64,000 bases of DNA, taken from positions 1-64,000 of the forward strand of contig JBIQHD010000025.1 of assembly GCA_044508835.1 (NCBI GenBank). The letters run 5' to 3'. The position numbers were made by a program, and so were the translations under genes. This document shows positions 56,112 through 64,000 of the stretch, one piece after another (the stretch's first letter is position 1; every line of letters begins with the position of its first letter). The DNA is from JAKFDI01 sp044508835. Lineage in GTDB: Bacteria; Pseudomonadota; Gammaproteobacteria; Burkholderiales; Burkholderiaceae_C. The notes beneath the pieces were generated by a model. That model was not told the origin of the DNA. It saw nothing but the letters and a program-made list of their open reading frames with translations, and did not search any database.

Positions 56112-56153
56112 CCCAAACGAAAGGCCCCAAACGAAAGGCCCCAAACAAAAGGG
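56112..56153. repeat. Three tandem 14-bp repeats
   Basis: CCCAAACGAAAGGC occurs at 56112 and 56126, and a two-mismatch copy (CCCAAACAAAAGGG) at 56140. Read on the minus strand they give GCCTTTCGTTTGGG units just after the terminator hairpin, so they may extend a terminator region. Confidence 0.85.
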
Positions 56154-56178
56154 CCAGCAGGCATCGGCCTGCTGGCCC
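56143..56178 (-). terminator. Rho-independent terminator of the disrupted tRNA-Pro gene
   Basis: A 12-bp stem, GGGCCAGCAGGC / GCCTGCTGGCCC with a 4-nt loop, is followed on the minus strand by TTTTGTTT. It lies directly after the CCA end of the tRNA-Pro fragment on the same strand. This shows that the left flank is the original downstream flank of the tRNA gene. Confidence 0.85.
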
Positions 56179-56188
56179 TCGTCTTCTA

Positions 56189-56236
56189 TGGTCGGGGTGG
56201 CGGGATTCGAACTCGCGACCCCTTGCACCCCATGCA
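56189..56236 (-). other. attL site: 3' fragment of tRNA-Pro (anticodon GGG)
   Basis: Read on the minus strand, TGCATGGGGTGCA is an anticodon arm with U33 and GGG anticodon. Then come a GGGGTC variable region, a T-arm (GCGAG, TTCGAAT, CCCGC, with one A-C mismatch), the acceptor strand CACCCCG, discriminator A, and encoded CCA. The D-arm and 5' acceptor strand are missing: sequence beyond 56236 no longer pairs. A tRNA 3' fragment next to a tyrosine integrase is the classic left attachment site of an integrated element. The complete tRNA-Pro should lie at the far end, beyond the window. Confidence 0.82.
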
Positions 56237-56353
56237 TTCTAACAGGGCTCTTGTGAGACGCCGCGGGACAACCGAACTCCTTGTGAATCAAGGACTTAGT
56301 TAGGACAATCGATTCCGATCGATTTCTCATCAGACCACGAAATCCCGCTCACG

Positions 56354-56375
56354 GTTTACCCCTCAGTTTACCCCT
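56354..56375. repeat. Direct repeats GTTTACCCCT in front of the integrase
   Basis: GTTTACCCCT at 56354-56363 and 56366-56375, spaced 12 bp start to start, between the attachment site and the integrase start. They may be arm-type integrase binding sites or control int expression. Confidence 0.6.
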
Positions 56376-56392
56376 GGAGCCTTGGACAGCCC

Positions 56393-57898
56393 ATGACCCG
56401 CTACCCCAAGTCCGGCCGTGGCCGCAAGTGGACCGTCGCCGAACTGAAGGCGATCAGGCCGGATTGGAAGGGTGACACGCTGGCTGACGGCGAAGGCCTT
56501 TCCGGCGCCGTTCGAAACAACGACGGGGACACCGTGACCATCCATTGGCGGTACGCGTTCAAGCGCGCCGGGCGGGTCGCGTGGCACTACTGTGGCACAT
56601 GGCCGGTCGTGTCGCTCGAAGCGGTCCGACTTGCCCGTGACGCGGCACGCGACGCACTTCGTCGTGGCGCCGATCCGAATGAGAAGCGGCAGGCAGATCG
56701 CATCGAGGAGCGGGAAAGGGTCCGGGCGACCATCGCTGCCGACGAGAGGCGGCGGTCCGAGGACGCTACGGTCGAAGAGTTGGCGCGAGAGTGGCTCAAG
56801 AGCGGCCTGCTGCGGAAGGACGGCAACGCAGACCTGCGCCGCTCGTTCGAGAAGGACCTGTTTCCTCGTGTGGGCAGCACCTCCGTGCGCAAGGTCACCG
56901 AGCAGGACCTTCGCAACGTCTTGCTCGCGATCGTCGGTCGGGGCTCGCCTCGCGTTGCTGTGCGCCTCTGGCGCGACCTGCGGCAGATGTTCTCGTGGGC
57001 GGAGAAGCGGAAGCCCTGGCGGATGCTGCTGATCGACGGCAACCCGGCCGAACTGATCCGCATCGAGACTGTCGTCCCGCCGGACTATGACCTTACCAAC
57101 ACCCGCAGCCGCACGCTGAGTCCAGCGGAGATCCGCGAGCTTCACGCCATCTTCGAGCGCATGGACACCGCCTACAAGGCCGCACCGGACCGCCGGGCCG
57201 CTGCGCGCCCCCTGCAGCCGGAGAGTCGCATTGCACTCTGGATCTGCCTGTGCACCGCATGCCGCATCGGCGAGCTGTTGCTCGCCGAGTGGAAGCACCT
57301 CGACCTCGACCGGGCAATCTGGTTCATCCCGGTAGACAACGTCAAGGGCACGCGCGGGAAGAAGCAAGAGCACCACATCTACCTGTCCGGCTTCGCCTTG
57401 AAGCAGTTCAAGGGGCTCCTTGCGCTGACAGGAAAGCAACGCTGGTGCTTTCCCTCTCGCGACGGCGAGCTTCACCTCGACCTCAAGACGATCAGCAAGC
57501 AGGTCGGAGACCGGCAGCAGCGGTTCAAGGAACGCGTCAAGCTGAAGCGTCGCTGCCATGACGACACGCTCGTGCTCGCTGGCGGCACCAATGGTGCCTG
57601 GACACCGCATGACCTGCGGAGAACCGCCGCGACGATGATGCAGGCGCTCGGCGTATCACCGGACGTGATCGATCGCTGCCAGAACCACGTTCTCGCCGGC
57701 AGCAAGGTGCGCCGGCATTATTTGAAGCATGAGTACGCGGCCGAGACGCGCGATGCATGGGCAAAGCTCGGTACAGAACTCGAGGCGATTCTGCGCCGCG
57801 GTTCAGCCAACGCGAAGCCGAGGTCGCCAGGGCGTGGTGCGCAGTCTCCGATCGGTCGCCCCGTCGGTTTGGCTCACGAATCTGCGTCGGCGACGTGA
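56393..57898 (+). CDS. int: Tyrosine-type site-specific integrase
   Basis: 501 residues of the P4-like class. The N-terminal arm-binding domain reads LADGEGLSGAVRNNDGD and VRLARDAARDALRRGADPNE. The core-binding domain follows, and the catalytic domain has Arg291 (CTACRIGELLLAEWK), His406 and Arg409 (HDLRRTAATMM), a CQNHV segment, and the nucleophile Tyr443 (RRHYLKHEY). Codon use is less GC-biased than in the core genes, a sign of transfer. It lies 156 bp from the tRNA-Pro attachment site and would catalyse integration and excision there. The 243 bp after it (57899-58141) show no recognisable feature. Confidence 0.95.
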   Translation: MTRYPKSGRGRKWTVAELKAIRPDWKGDTLADGEGLSGAVRNNDGDTVTIHWRYAFKRAGRVAWHYCGTWPVVSLEAVRLARDAARDALRRGADPNEKRQADRIEERERVRATIAADERRRSEDATVEELAREWLKSGLLRKDGNADLRRSFEKDLFPRVGSTSVRKVTEQDLRNVLLAIVGRGSPRVAVRLWRDLRQMFSWAEKRKPWRMLLIDGNPAELIRIETVVPPDYDLTNTRSRTLSPAEIRELHAIFERMDTAYKAAPDRRAAARPLQPESRIALWICLCTACRIGELLLAEWKHLDLDRAIWFIPVDNVKGTRGKKQEHHIYLSGFALKQFKGLLALTGKQRWCFPSRDGELHLDLKTISKQVGDRQQRFKERVKLKRRCHDDTLVLAGGTNGAWTPHDLRRTAATMMQALGVSPDVIDRCQNHVLAGSKVRRHYLKHEYAAETRDAWAKLGTELEAILRRGSANAKPRSPGRGAQSPIGRPVGLAHESASAT

Positions 57899-58141
57899 TG
57901 CGGCACGTCTGCGGGCTACGGCGTCAACCGCACTGTACACAGACCGCGACCCTGTGCTGTCCGTGGCCGCAGCGGCCTCAGCGTCAACGGTGCAACGCAG
58001 GCGACGCCCATCACCGCTCGTTCATGCGTCCGGTCCTACCGAGAAGCGAACGAGGGCAAGCACTAGGTGGCTTCCCACCGGGTAGACGGCCACATTGAGT
58101 TGCATGCCCTGGTCGTTCGCAATCACGACCGTCACCGACCC

Positions 58142-59209
58142 CTACAACAGCTCAAGCGCCTCGTCCGGCGTCAGCGGCTCCAGATGCGCCAACCGGTTAC
58201 GAAGGCGCCGGTACTTGTCGGCCAGCCTCACGACATCGGCCGGCAGCCCGTGCTGCTTGGCAAGGGTGAGAAGCTCGCCCAACTCAAGGTCGTCAAGGTC
58301 CCGCAAATTCGCTGGCAAACGCCGCGTATCTTTCATCCGGCGGGCCAGTTGTCGGCGCTTCAGTTCCAACGCCGGCAACAGCTCGGCCGCCTGAGCTGCC
58401 CAGAGTCGCGTCGATAGCTCCGCCGCGGCCTTGCCATTGTGCAGAAGCACCAAGGCATGCTCGGAACGCGTGCCGTCGAAGTCGGCCAGGCCTCCCTCCT
58501 CCCAAGTCGTGCCATGGGGCCGCCAGCTTGCAGTCGGATCATCCGCGGCTTGTATCGCCCGAACCGGGTCGAACAACTCATGCCAATCCAGCTTCAGCAA
58601 ACGATCGACGAGATCAAAGTCCCACAGCGCCAGCCGCATCACGATGCGCGCGATGAGTTTCGCTTGAGCATCGATACGTCCACTCTTGAGTCGCAGCGAC
58701 TGAATCACGTAGCTGAAGACATCGGCCTCGCCCACGTGCCCATTCCAGACCAGCGATCGCAGGGCAGGCGCCCGGGCAGGCAGTCGATTCGGCGACACGC
58801 CAGTGGCCAGGACCAGGAACTGGGTTCTATCGAACACTCCGACGGATCTGCACGCGCTGGCATACTCGTCCAGAAAGCGAGCCCAGGCCGGCCAGCTCGG
58901 GGTGTCCACGCCCTTTACGAGGACGACGCGCTGGCCACCTAACGCGGCTATCAGGGACGCGGCCGTTCGACCCGAAGGCCTGTCGTCCCCGATATCCAGT
59001 TCGGCATAGATGTCGTCGATCGGCAGCCGCCCACTCGGAGTCAGCGGCGGCGTGGGGCGCAAGCCATCCGGCAGACGGTCGTCCAGAATCGACGCGATCG
59101 AGTCCGCTGCCGTCACCGGCGCCCCGATGACGACGTTGTCGCCGACGCGAAGGGCGTCGCCCACGGCTTCGACGAAGGCCGCCGGCCCTGGAAGAGACCA
59201 CGAGTCCAT
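58142..59209 (-). CDS. Putative conflict-system effector: NTPase-like region with C-terminal HEPN motif
   Basis: 355 residues, no family recognised by eye as a whole. The N-terminal half resembles a degenerate AAA/STAND fold: VVIGAPVTAADSIAS at the P-loop position without GKT/S, QRVVLVKGVDTPSW at the Walker B position and TQFLVLATGVSPN at the sensor position. The C-terminal about 100 residues are helical and end with ADKYRRLRNRLAHLEPLTPD. RNRLAH (337-342) is the R-x4-H catalytic signature of HEPN ribonucleases. The start ATG overlaps the stop of the large ATPase gene by one base (TGATG), so the two are translationally coupled. It could be an RNase toxin released by the ATPase; inference. Confidence 0.65.
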   Translation of the reverse strand: MDSWSLPGPAAFVEAVGDALRVGDNVVIGAPVTAADSIASILDDRLPDGLRPTPPLTPSGRLPIDDIYAELDIGDDRPSGRTAASLIAALGGQRVVLVKGVDTPSWPAWARFLDEYASACRSVGVFDRTQFLVLATGVSPNRLPARAPALRSLVWNGHVGEADVFSYVIQSLRLKSGRIDAQAKLIARIVMRLALWDFDLVDRLLKLDWHELFDPVRAIQAADDPTASWRPHGTTWEEGGLADFDGTRSEHALVLLHNGKAAAELSTRLWAAQAAELLPALELKRRQLARRMKDTRRLPANLRDLDDLELGELLTLAKQHGLPADVVRLADKYRRLRNRLAHLEPLTPDEALELL

Positions 59210-62200
59210 CAGCCCTTGGCACCCAGCAGGATGTCGGCCGCGATGCGATCCACCGTCCAGAAGCCAGCACCTTCGTGCCGGGTCAGCCCCAGCAACTCTC
59301 CCCAGCGCAAACTGGTACCGACCCGTTCCTGGGCCATCTCGGCCACCGCGGCCAGTTCGCCGGCCTCCACCGGCTCGCGCAACTGCGCCAACACGTCGAT
59401 CACCGTCGTCGGCTCGGCGACGTCCCAGCCGAACTGCCTCCGAAACTCCGCGTTCTCGGCTTGACTTGTTCCGCGCCAGCGACCACCTGATCCCAGCCGC
59501 TCCCTCAGCGTGCGCAACTCCGTGCAGTCCCCGGCCAGTTCCGTGATCAGCGCCGGCCACAGCCCCGTGGCGTCCGCGAGCCGGCGGCGCTCCTCCGGTT
59601 CCAGTTGCAGTTGCCGCTCTTCCAGCCAATGGCGCAGGAAGCTGTCGTTCCATTGCAGCAGCGACATCCACGGCGGTCCGCCACCCTCGGCACCTTGCCC
59701 ATCGCGCAGTAGCCGCCACAGGGTCGCCGGCTCGGCAACGAACACCAGGGACGCGAAATTGTTCTCCGAACGCAGGTTTTTCAGCCGCGCATGGGCCTCC
59801 TGCAACCACAGCTCGGTCCAGGGCGTGGTCTCGGGAATCACGAACACCGACACCTGATCCTTGGGGCGCTCCAACAACGCCGCCTGCAGCGCATTGCCGA
59901 ACGACTGACGCTCCGAGCAGGCCGCCAGCACGACCGGTGCGGCGTCTCTCCCCAGGTAGTCGGTCAGGCTAGGAACCACGTCCGTGATGCCGGCCGCCTG
60001 GGTACCCGCCACCACGGTGACGTGGTTCTCCCGTTGCAACAGCCGGCTGATCTGTTGATAGGTGAACGCACTACGCGCCGGCTTTGTCGGCGCACGCCGC
60101 AGCGGCGGCCGAAAAGTGGCCGACTCGAACTCGACGGCGGGCTCGCGCTCCCTGTTCAAGACAGTCTCGATCTCCTCCTCCGTGCCCAGCAGCAGCAGCA
60201 CGTTAGGATTGCGGAGCACGTATCGGCCTGGGGACGGATCGCGCAGCACGCCCAGTCCCACCATCTCGTCGAGCAGCACCTGGAAGTCCAGTTCGCCCGT
60301 GTCGCGGAAACCCTGCGGCCACCAGCGCAGCGCCCCCGCCTGGCGAATCGTCTGCCAGTGCATGCCGTCGCTTTGGGAGTAGCGGTCGCGCAGCAAGTCC
60401 AGCGCCATCGCGTAGGCCAGCACCTCATAGCGCGGGTCCAGTTGCAGCGTCAGCCGGAACTTCGCGCGGATCTCGTCGCGCAAGGCGTCGCTCGAATAGA
60501 CCTGCTCGATGTCCCGATCGGTCACCACGTAACGCGGGCCTTGCAGTCGCTGGCGCCCAACCACCTGATTGAGCATGTTGCGCAACAGCTGCGAGCAGTA
60601 AAGCTGGATCAGGCTCGGGTAGTAGTTGGTCTGCGCCAGGATCCGGATCACCAAGCTCTTGGACTCGAACACGAACCCGGCAGCGGCCATAGGCTTGCGG
60701 ATAAGATCGGCCGCCTCCTTGACCTCGTTCTCCTCGTGCAGCGGTCCGATCTCGATCGGCTCGCCGAAATGCGCCAGCGGATGGTTCGGCCGCTCGGTCA
60801 TGCGCAGCACGTTGTGAAGACCGGCAAAGACGACCTTGAAGCGCCGCTGGGTATCGTCCATCAGCTGCTTGAGCTTGCGGGTCTCCTCGAAGTCGTTCCT
60901 GCCGTCCTGCTCGAAGAACCGGTCCGCCTCGTCCAGCAGCAGCAGCACGCGCCGGTCGGCATTCGCGGCGAGGAAATCGCGGATGGCCCTGATCACCGCG
61001 TCCGCGCCCTGCTTCTTGCCTGGCACCGGCGCCGACGACTTGGCGTCTAGTACCTGCAGCTCCTTCAGCTTCTCGTGCAGCGTGAGCCAGATCTCGCCCG
61101 CCGCCAGGCTGACGCCGATGCCCTCGGCCCGCAAATCGATCCAGCGCGCGAAGTGCCCGCGCGCGGGCAAATGGAACGACTGCTCGGCGCGCTTGAGCAG
61201 CGCCGTCTTGCCGAGCTGGCGCCCGCCATAGATGAAGCAGCGGCCGTTCAGGCCCCGCACGGCTTCGAGCTCCAGGCCTCGGCCGTAGAACATCTCGGGC
61301 GGCACCAGCCCCGCCGTCGCGTCGTACGGCAGCGAATACGAAAACGGCATCGCCACGTCGAACCAGGCCCGCAGCCGCGAGCCGGTCGCGGTGCATAGGT
61401 AAACGAGCAGGGTCTCGTCCAGCAGCACGAGGGAACGACGCTTCGCCTTCGTCAGCCGGCCCAGGTCGCGCCACTTGCGCTCACTCATGCGCCCGAAGTA
61501 CAGCAGCAGCGCAGGCCGGTTCACGGACGCATCGCCCACCCACTGCAGCAAGTCGTCTTCGGTCGGTCGGCCCCACACGCAGATCACGCGATAGCGCCCG
61601 CCCGCGGAAGAGCCGTACATCGGCAGCGGGCAGATGTGCCGATCCTCGATGGCCGCCGCATCCAGCGTCCAGACCTCGCGCCCCGACACGCGCTCTGCGC
61701 GCAGCAGATCCTTGACGGTGAAACCCAGTCCCGTGAGCAAAAACTCCAATCGAATGCGCTCGCCTTCCTGCCGGGCCTTCATGTCCACCCAGGACGCATA
61801 CATCTTGGCGGCCTGCGCGCGCTGAGCGCCGTCGACACGCTGCGCATCCAGGCCGGGAATCGCTTGTCCCTGCTTGATAGCCTGCTCGACCGTGTCGCGC
61901 TTGTGATCTTCGAGCCAGGCTTCGATCGCCTGCATCGACACAGGGAAGAAGTGGTCGAATCCCTCGCGCGCCTCTTCGTCCAGGTCGGTCGGCGCAGGCT
62001 TTCCTTGCTGGAGCCAGTGCACGAGCTCGCGCGCCGTCGCGATGTCGCCCTCGGCGAGCGCCTGCTCCACCTCTACCACCGAGGCGCGCATGGACTCGGT
62101 GGGCGCAATGCTGTTCAACGCCGAGCGAACCGCCTGCGCCTGCGCAGCGCGCGCGTCCATCACGCGATCGCGAATCTCCTTAATCTGCGCCATGACGACA

Positions 62201-64000
62201 TCGAATCGGCGCATCTCTTCCAGCTGGGCCTCCCAGCGCGCCAGCCGGCTCTCGAACTGGCTGCGATCGGCATCGGGCAGGTAGCCGTATGCCAGCCCAA
62301 CCTCCACCGAACGTCGGCAGTCGGCAATGCTGCTGCGCACGATTTGCTTCCAGCGTTCGCGCTCGGCACGCAGCTGCACGGACTCAGGTTCCACGAGCCC
62401 AGCCTCGACCATCATCTCCACGCCCAGCAGGTCGCCGCGGGACAAACGCTGCCGCAGCGCCTGTTCAGCCTGGGCCGGCTCTCGCGTCAGCAGCTTGATC
62501 ATCGCCAGCCCCTCGGCGGCCGACATGTCCACGGTCCAGTCTTCGGCCAGGGGCAGGTCCGCGAGGCACAGAAGCGGCCGCCCAAGCACCTCGGCCGGCA
62601 TTGGCTCGGCATCGGCCAGCGGCGACGCACTGTCGAACAAGGCCAGCAGGCCACGCACCGCCCGAAGCGCCTGCTGCTGACCGCCAGCCACCAACCCCCA
62701 AGGATCGTGGTCGGGAACGCGCAGCAGTTCCTGCTCCACCGCAGCCTGCTTCTCGCGCAAGGCGGAATGCACGGCTTCGAGCCGGTCGCGCAACTGATCC
62801 CCGTGGCCACCCAGCAACTCGACCTGCACCAACCACTGGCGCGGCAGCTTCAAGGCTTCGTCGACGAGACGCAGCAGGTGCTCCAACGCGCCCGCGTGGA
62901 TGTCTTCTCCCCGACGGCGCTCGTTCAACTTGCGGTCCGTGAAGTGAATCAGCCGCGTCACCTGGTCCGGGTCCGACAGCACCGCCAGTCGCTCGCGCAC
63001 GCGCTGGGCGTCCGCAATCCGGTTGTGCACCACCGGGGCGACCAACGCATCGATCTCACCGCCCGACCGAATCCACCGCTTCCACACGGCGGTGGCCGCC
63101 GCAAACTTAATCGTGTAGGCCTGCGCCTGCACCCGCAGCCAGTCGTCGGCCGTGTGTTGCAGGGCCTGCAGGTCGGCACGGATGGCCGCCTCGCCGCGCG
63201 CCTTTCGCAGCACCGTTGGCTCGATCCGGAAACCCACAAGCTTCGAGCTCAGCTCGCGCAAGCGCTGGACCAGCGCGTACAGCGCCGGGTAGTGACCGTC
63301 CTGATGCAGGTAGGCCGCCACGGTGGCCGCACTCGTGCTGGGCGCGAGCACCATTGGCCGCAAGGTCGCCGCTGCCAGCAGCAGATTGATTGCCGCATGC
63401 CAGGCCCGCGGCGTATCGGCCGCATAGTCTTCAGGGACGAGCTGTTCGAAACGCGCTCCCAGCGCAGCTTGCAGCGGCCCATCGGGCAGCATCAGTTCTT
63501 CGGCCAGCGCCGTTGCCGCCAGCAGGTCCGGAGGCGGCACCTTCGTCCCCGCGTGCGCCAGTTCGATCCAGCGCGCCGCCTGGTACGCCAGCGCCGGCTG
63601 GCCCGCGATCAGCGATGCCCAGATCGAGCGGCACAGGTCGCCGGCGGCCTCGGAATACGGATCGGCGACGACATGCTGCGCGGTCGCATCTTCGGTCGGC
63701 GCAGGCGCCGCCGGTGCGGTTTGTTCTTCGGGCACGACTGCTGACGCTTCGGCGCGCGGGTCGGTCTGCTCGAACACGGCAGCGGCCTGCTCCGCAGACT
63801 CTGCTGCCTCGGCAGCCTCGGGCTCGAACTCGGGCAACGCCTGAACCTGTGCGCTTGGCTCGGTCTCGGCAGGCGGGGCCACGGCTTCGTCAGTGTCCGC
63901 GTGATCGCCCAGCAACGGGTCTGCCACCGACTCGCTGGGCTGGTCCGCCCCGTTCAGCCTAGCGACGTAGTCTGCCGAGTAGTCGAACGGCTCCGAGAAG
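59209..64000 (-). CDS. Very large STAND/AAA-type ATPase of a putative defence system (5' end outside window)
   Basis: At least 1596 residues. The frame stays open to the window edge; a GTG at 63927 is possible, but in-frame upstream sequence (DYVARLNGADQPSES) looks coding. The layout is an acidic Ala/Pro/Glu linker, about 700 residues of helical region, then FYGRGLELEAV, Walker A YGGRQLGKTA (61201-61230), Walker B RVLLLLDEADRFFE (about 60904-60954), sensor KVVFAGLHNVLRM, a HFGEPIEIGPL lid and a winged-helix-like region (ILAQTNYYPSLIQLYCSQLL). The last 350 residues hold a second NTPase-like segment without a P-loop lysine (VTVVAGTQAAGITD). It is coupled to the HEPN-motif gene. Size and plan suggest an NTP-driven sensor such as those of anti-phage STAND systems. 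Confidence 0.75.
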   Translation of the reverse strand, partial: FSEPFDYSADYVARLNGADQPSESVADPLLGDHADTDEAVAPPAETEPSAQVQALPEFEPEAAEAAESAEQAAAVFEQTDPRAEASAVVPEEQTAPAAPAPTEDATAQHVVADPYSEAAGDLCRSIWASLIAGQPALAYQAARWIELAHAGTKVPPPDLLAATALAEELMLPDGPLQAALGARFEQLVPEDYAADTPRAWHAAINLLLAAATLRPMVLAPSTSAATVAAYLHQDGHYPALYALVQRLRELSSKLVGFRIEPTVLRKARGEAAIRADLQALQHTADDWLRVQAQAYTIKFAAATAVWKRWIRSGGEIDALVAPVVHNRIADAQRVRERLAVLSDPDQVTRLIHFTDRKLNERRRGEDIHAGALEHLLRLVDEALKLPRQWLVQVELLGGHGDQLRDRLEAVHSALREKQAAVEQELLRVPDHDPWGLVAGGQQQALRAVRGLLALFDSASPLADAEPMPAEVLGRPLLCLADLPLAEDWTVDMSAAEGLAMIKLLTREPAQAEQALRQRLSRGDLLGVEMMVEAGLVEPESVQLRAERERWKQIVRSSIADCRRSVEVGLAYGYLPDADRSQFESRLARWEAQLEEMRRFDVVMAQIKEIRDRVMDARAAQAQAVRSALNSIAPTESMRASVVEVEQALAEGDIATARELVHWLQQGKPAPTDLDEEAREGFDHFFPVSMQAIEAWLEDHKRDTVEQAIKQGQAIPGLDAQRVDGAQRAQAAKMYASWVDMKARQEGERIRLEFLLTGLGFTVKDLLRAERVSGREVWTLDAAAIEDRHICPLPMYGSSAGGRYRVICVWGRPTEDDLLQWVGDASVNRPALLLYFGRMSERKWRDLGRLTKAKRRSLVLLDETLLVYLCTATGSRLRAWFDVAMPFSYSLPYDATAGLVPPEMFYGRGLELEAVRGLNGRCFIYGGRQLGKTALLKRAEQSFHLPARGHFARWIDLRAEGIGVSLAAGEIWLTLHEKLKELQVLDAKSSAPVPGKKQGADAVIRAIRDFLAANADRRVLLLLDEADRFFEQDGRNDFEETRKLKQLMDDTQRRFKVVFAGLHNVLRMTERPNHPLAHFGEPIEIGPLHEENEVKEAADLIRKPMAAAGFVFESKSLVIRILAQTNYYPSLIQLYCSQLLRNMLNQVVGRQRLQGPRYVVTDRDIEQVYSSDALRDEIRAKFRLTLQLDPRYEVLAYAMALDLLRDRYSQSDGMHWQTIRQAGALRWWPQGFRDTGELDFQVLLDEMVGLGVLRDPSPGRYVLRNPNVLLLLGTEEEIETVLNREREPAVEFESATFRPPLRRAPTKPARSAFTYQQISRLLQRENHVTVVAGTQAAGITDVVPSLTDYLGRDAAPVVLAACSERQSFGNALQAALLERPKDQVSVFVIPETTPWTELWLQEAHARLKNLRSENNFASLVFVAEPATLWRLLRDGQGAEGGGPPWMSLLQWNDSFLRHWLEERQLQLEPEERRRLADATGLWPALITELAGDCTELRTLRERLGSGGRWRGTSQAENAEFRRQFGWDVAEPTTVIDVLAQLREPVEAGELAAVAEMAQERVGTSLRWGELLGLTRHEGAGFWTVDRIAADILLGAKG

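Larger units (their letters stand above)
56189..64000. mobile_element. Integrated genomic island at tRNA-Pro, left end (continues beyond window)
   Basis: Supported by the truncated tRNA-Pro copy, the adjacent tyrosine integrase, direct repeats before int, less GC-skewed codon use than the core genes, and cargo of ATPase-HEPN conflict type. No conjugation or replication genes are visible in this 7.8 kb. The right end and intact tRNA are not in the window. Confidence 0.8.

Noticed and set aside
56100..56150. CGAAAGGCCC repeats as an rrnB-T1-like terminator of the DUF4142 gene
   Set aside because: The plus strand has only the left-arm sequence repeated, without the complementary arm and T-run, so no plus-strand hairpin terminator forms.
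56189..56260. A complete tRNA-Pro gene
   Set aside because: Sequence beyond 56236 cannot form the D-arm, the 5' anticodon strand or the acceptor 5' strand, so only the 3' part is present.
58050..58100. Terminator between int and the HEPN-motif gene (GTGG/CCAC inverted repeat)
   Set aside because: The stem is only 4-5 bp and no T-run follows on either strand.

Overview
The window is about 70% GC chromosomal DNA. Its codon use, the RpoD sequence, the Bug-type binding protein and the gene families present fit a betaproteobacterium of the order Burkholderiales (Comamonadaceae / Rubrivivax-Leptothrix type). This is an inference from protein families, because no rRNA is present. Coding density is very high and many neighbouring genes overlap by ATGA or GTGA.

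Layout. (1) 1-16.6 kb holds core genes: the 3' part of a K+-independent H+-pyrophosphatase with an OmpA-like tail, an AMP-forming acyl-CoA ligase, a promoter-terminator unit that may encode a small RNA, rpoD, the recCBD operon read on the minus strand, and a nitronate monooxygenase-like gene. (2) 16.7-24.3 kb holds a periplasmic peroxiredoxin, selO, and a tightly overlapping minus-strand catabolic operon (carboxymuconolactone-decarboxylase-like protein, LacI regulator, SDR, Bug binding protein, VOC protein, SDR) with two LacI-type palindromes in front. (3) 23.9-29.9 kb holds an ArsR repressor divergent from an RND efflux pump with a YgaP-like membrane protein, an OsmC protein and a DUF302 protein. 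This set suggests defence against reactive sulfur, thiol or peroxide stress. (4) 30-49.7 kb is a large signalling block: a NarX-type multi-PAS kinase and LuxR-type regulator, a second PAS kinase, then a complete chemosensory operon (MCP-like/CheZ-like protein, CheY, STAS, CheA, MCP, CheW, CheR, CheD, CheB) that runs by overlaps into two c-di-GMP enzymes (MASE/PAS/GGDEF/EAL and PilJ-N/PAS/GGDEF). CheA carries a tandem motif resembling the MshEN c-di-GMP-binding repeat, and the first MCP-like protein carries a CheZ-like catalytic motif. (5) 49.8-56.1 kb holds a LysR divergon (cyclophilin-like protein, Tat-exported hydrolase, MFS exporter), a di-heme peroxidase-like cytochrome and a DUF4142 protein. 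(6) From 56.19 kb to the right edge there is an integrated element. Its left end is a 48-bp 3' fragment of a proline tRNA gene (anticodon GGG), followed by a tyrosine integrase and a two-gene minus-strand module that looks like a defence or conflict system: a very large STAND/AAA-type ATPase, cut by the window edge, translationally coupled to a small protein with a degenerate NTPase-like region and a C-terminal HEPN ribonuclease motif.

The most novel part is the tRNA-borne island with the ATPase-HEPN pair. Next come the CheA/MshEN-like and MCP/CheZ-like proteins beside c-di-GMP enzymes, and the unassigned transcript in front of rpoD. All assignments were made by reading the sequence without database searches.
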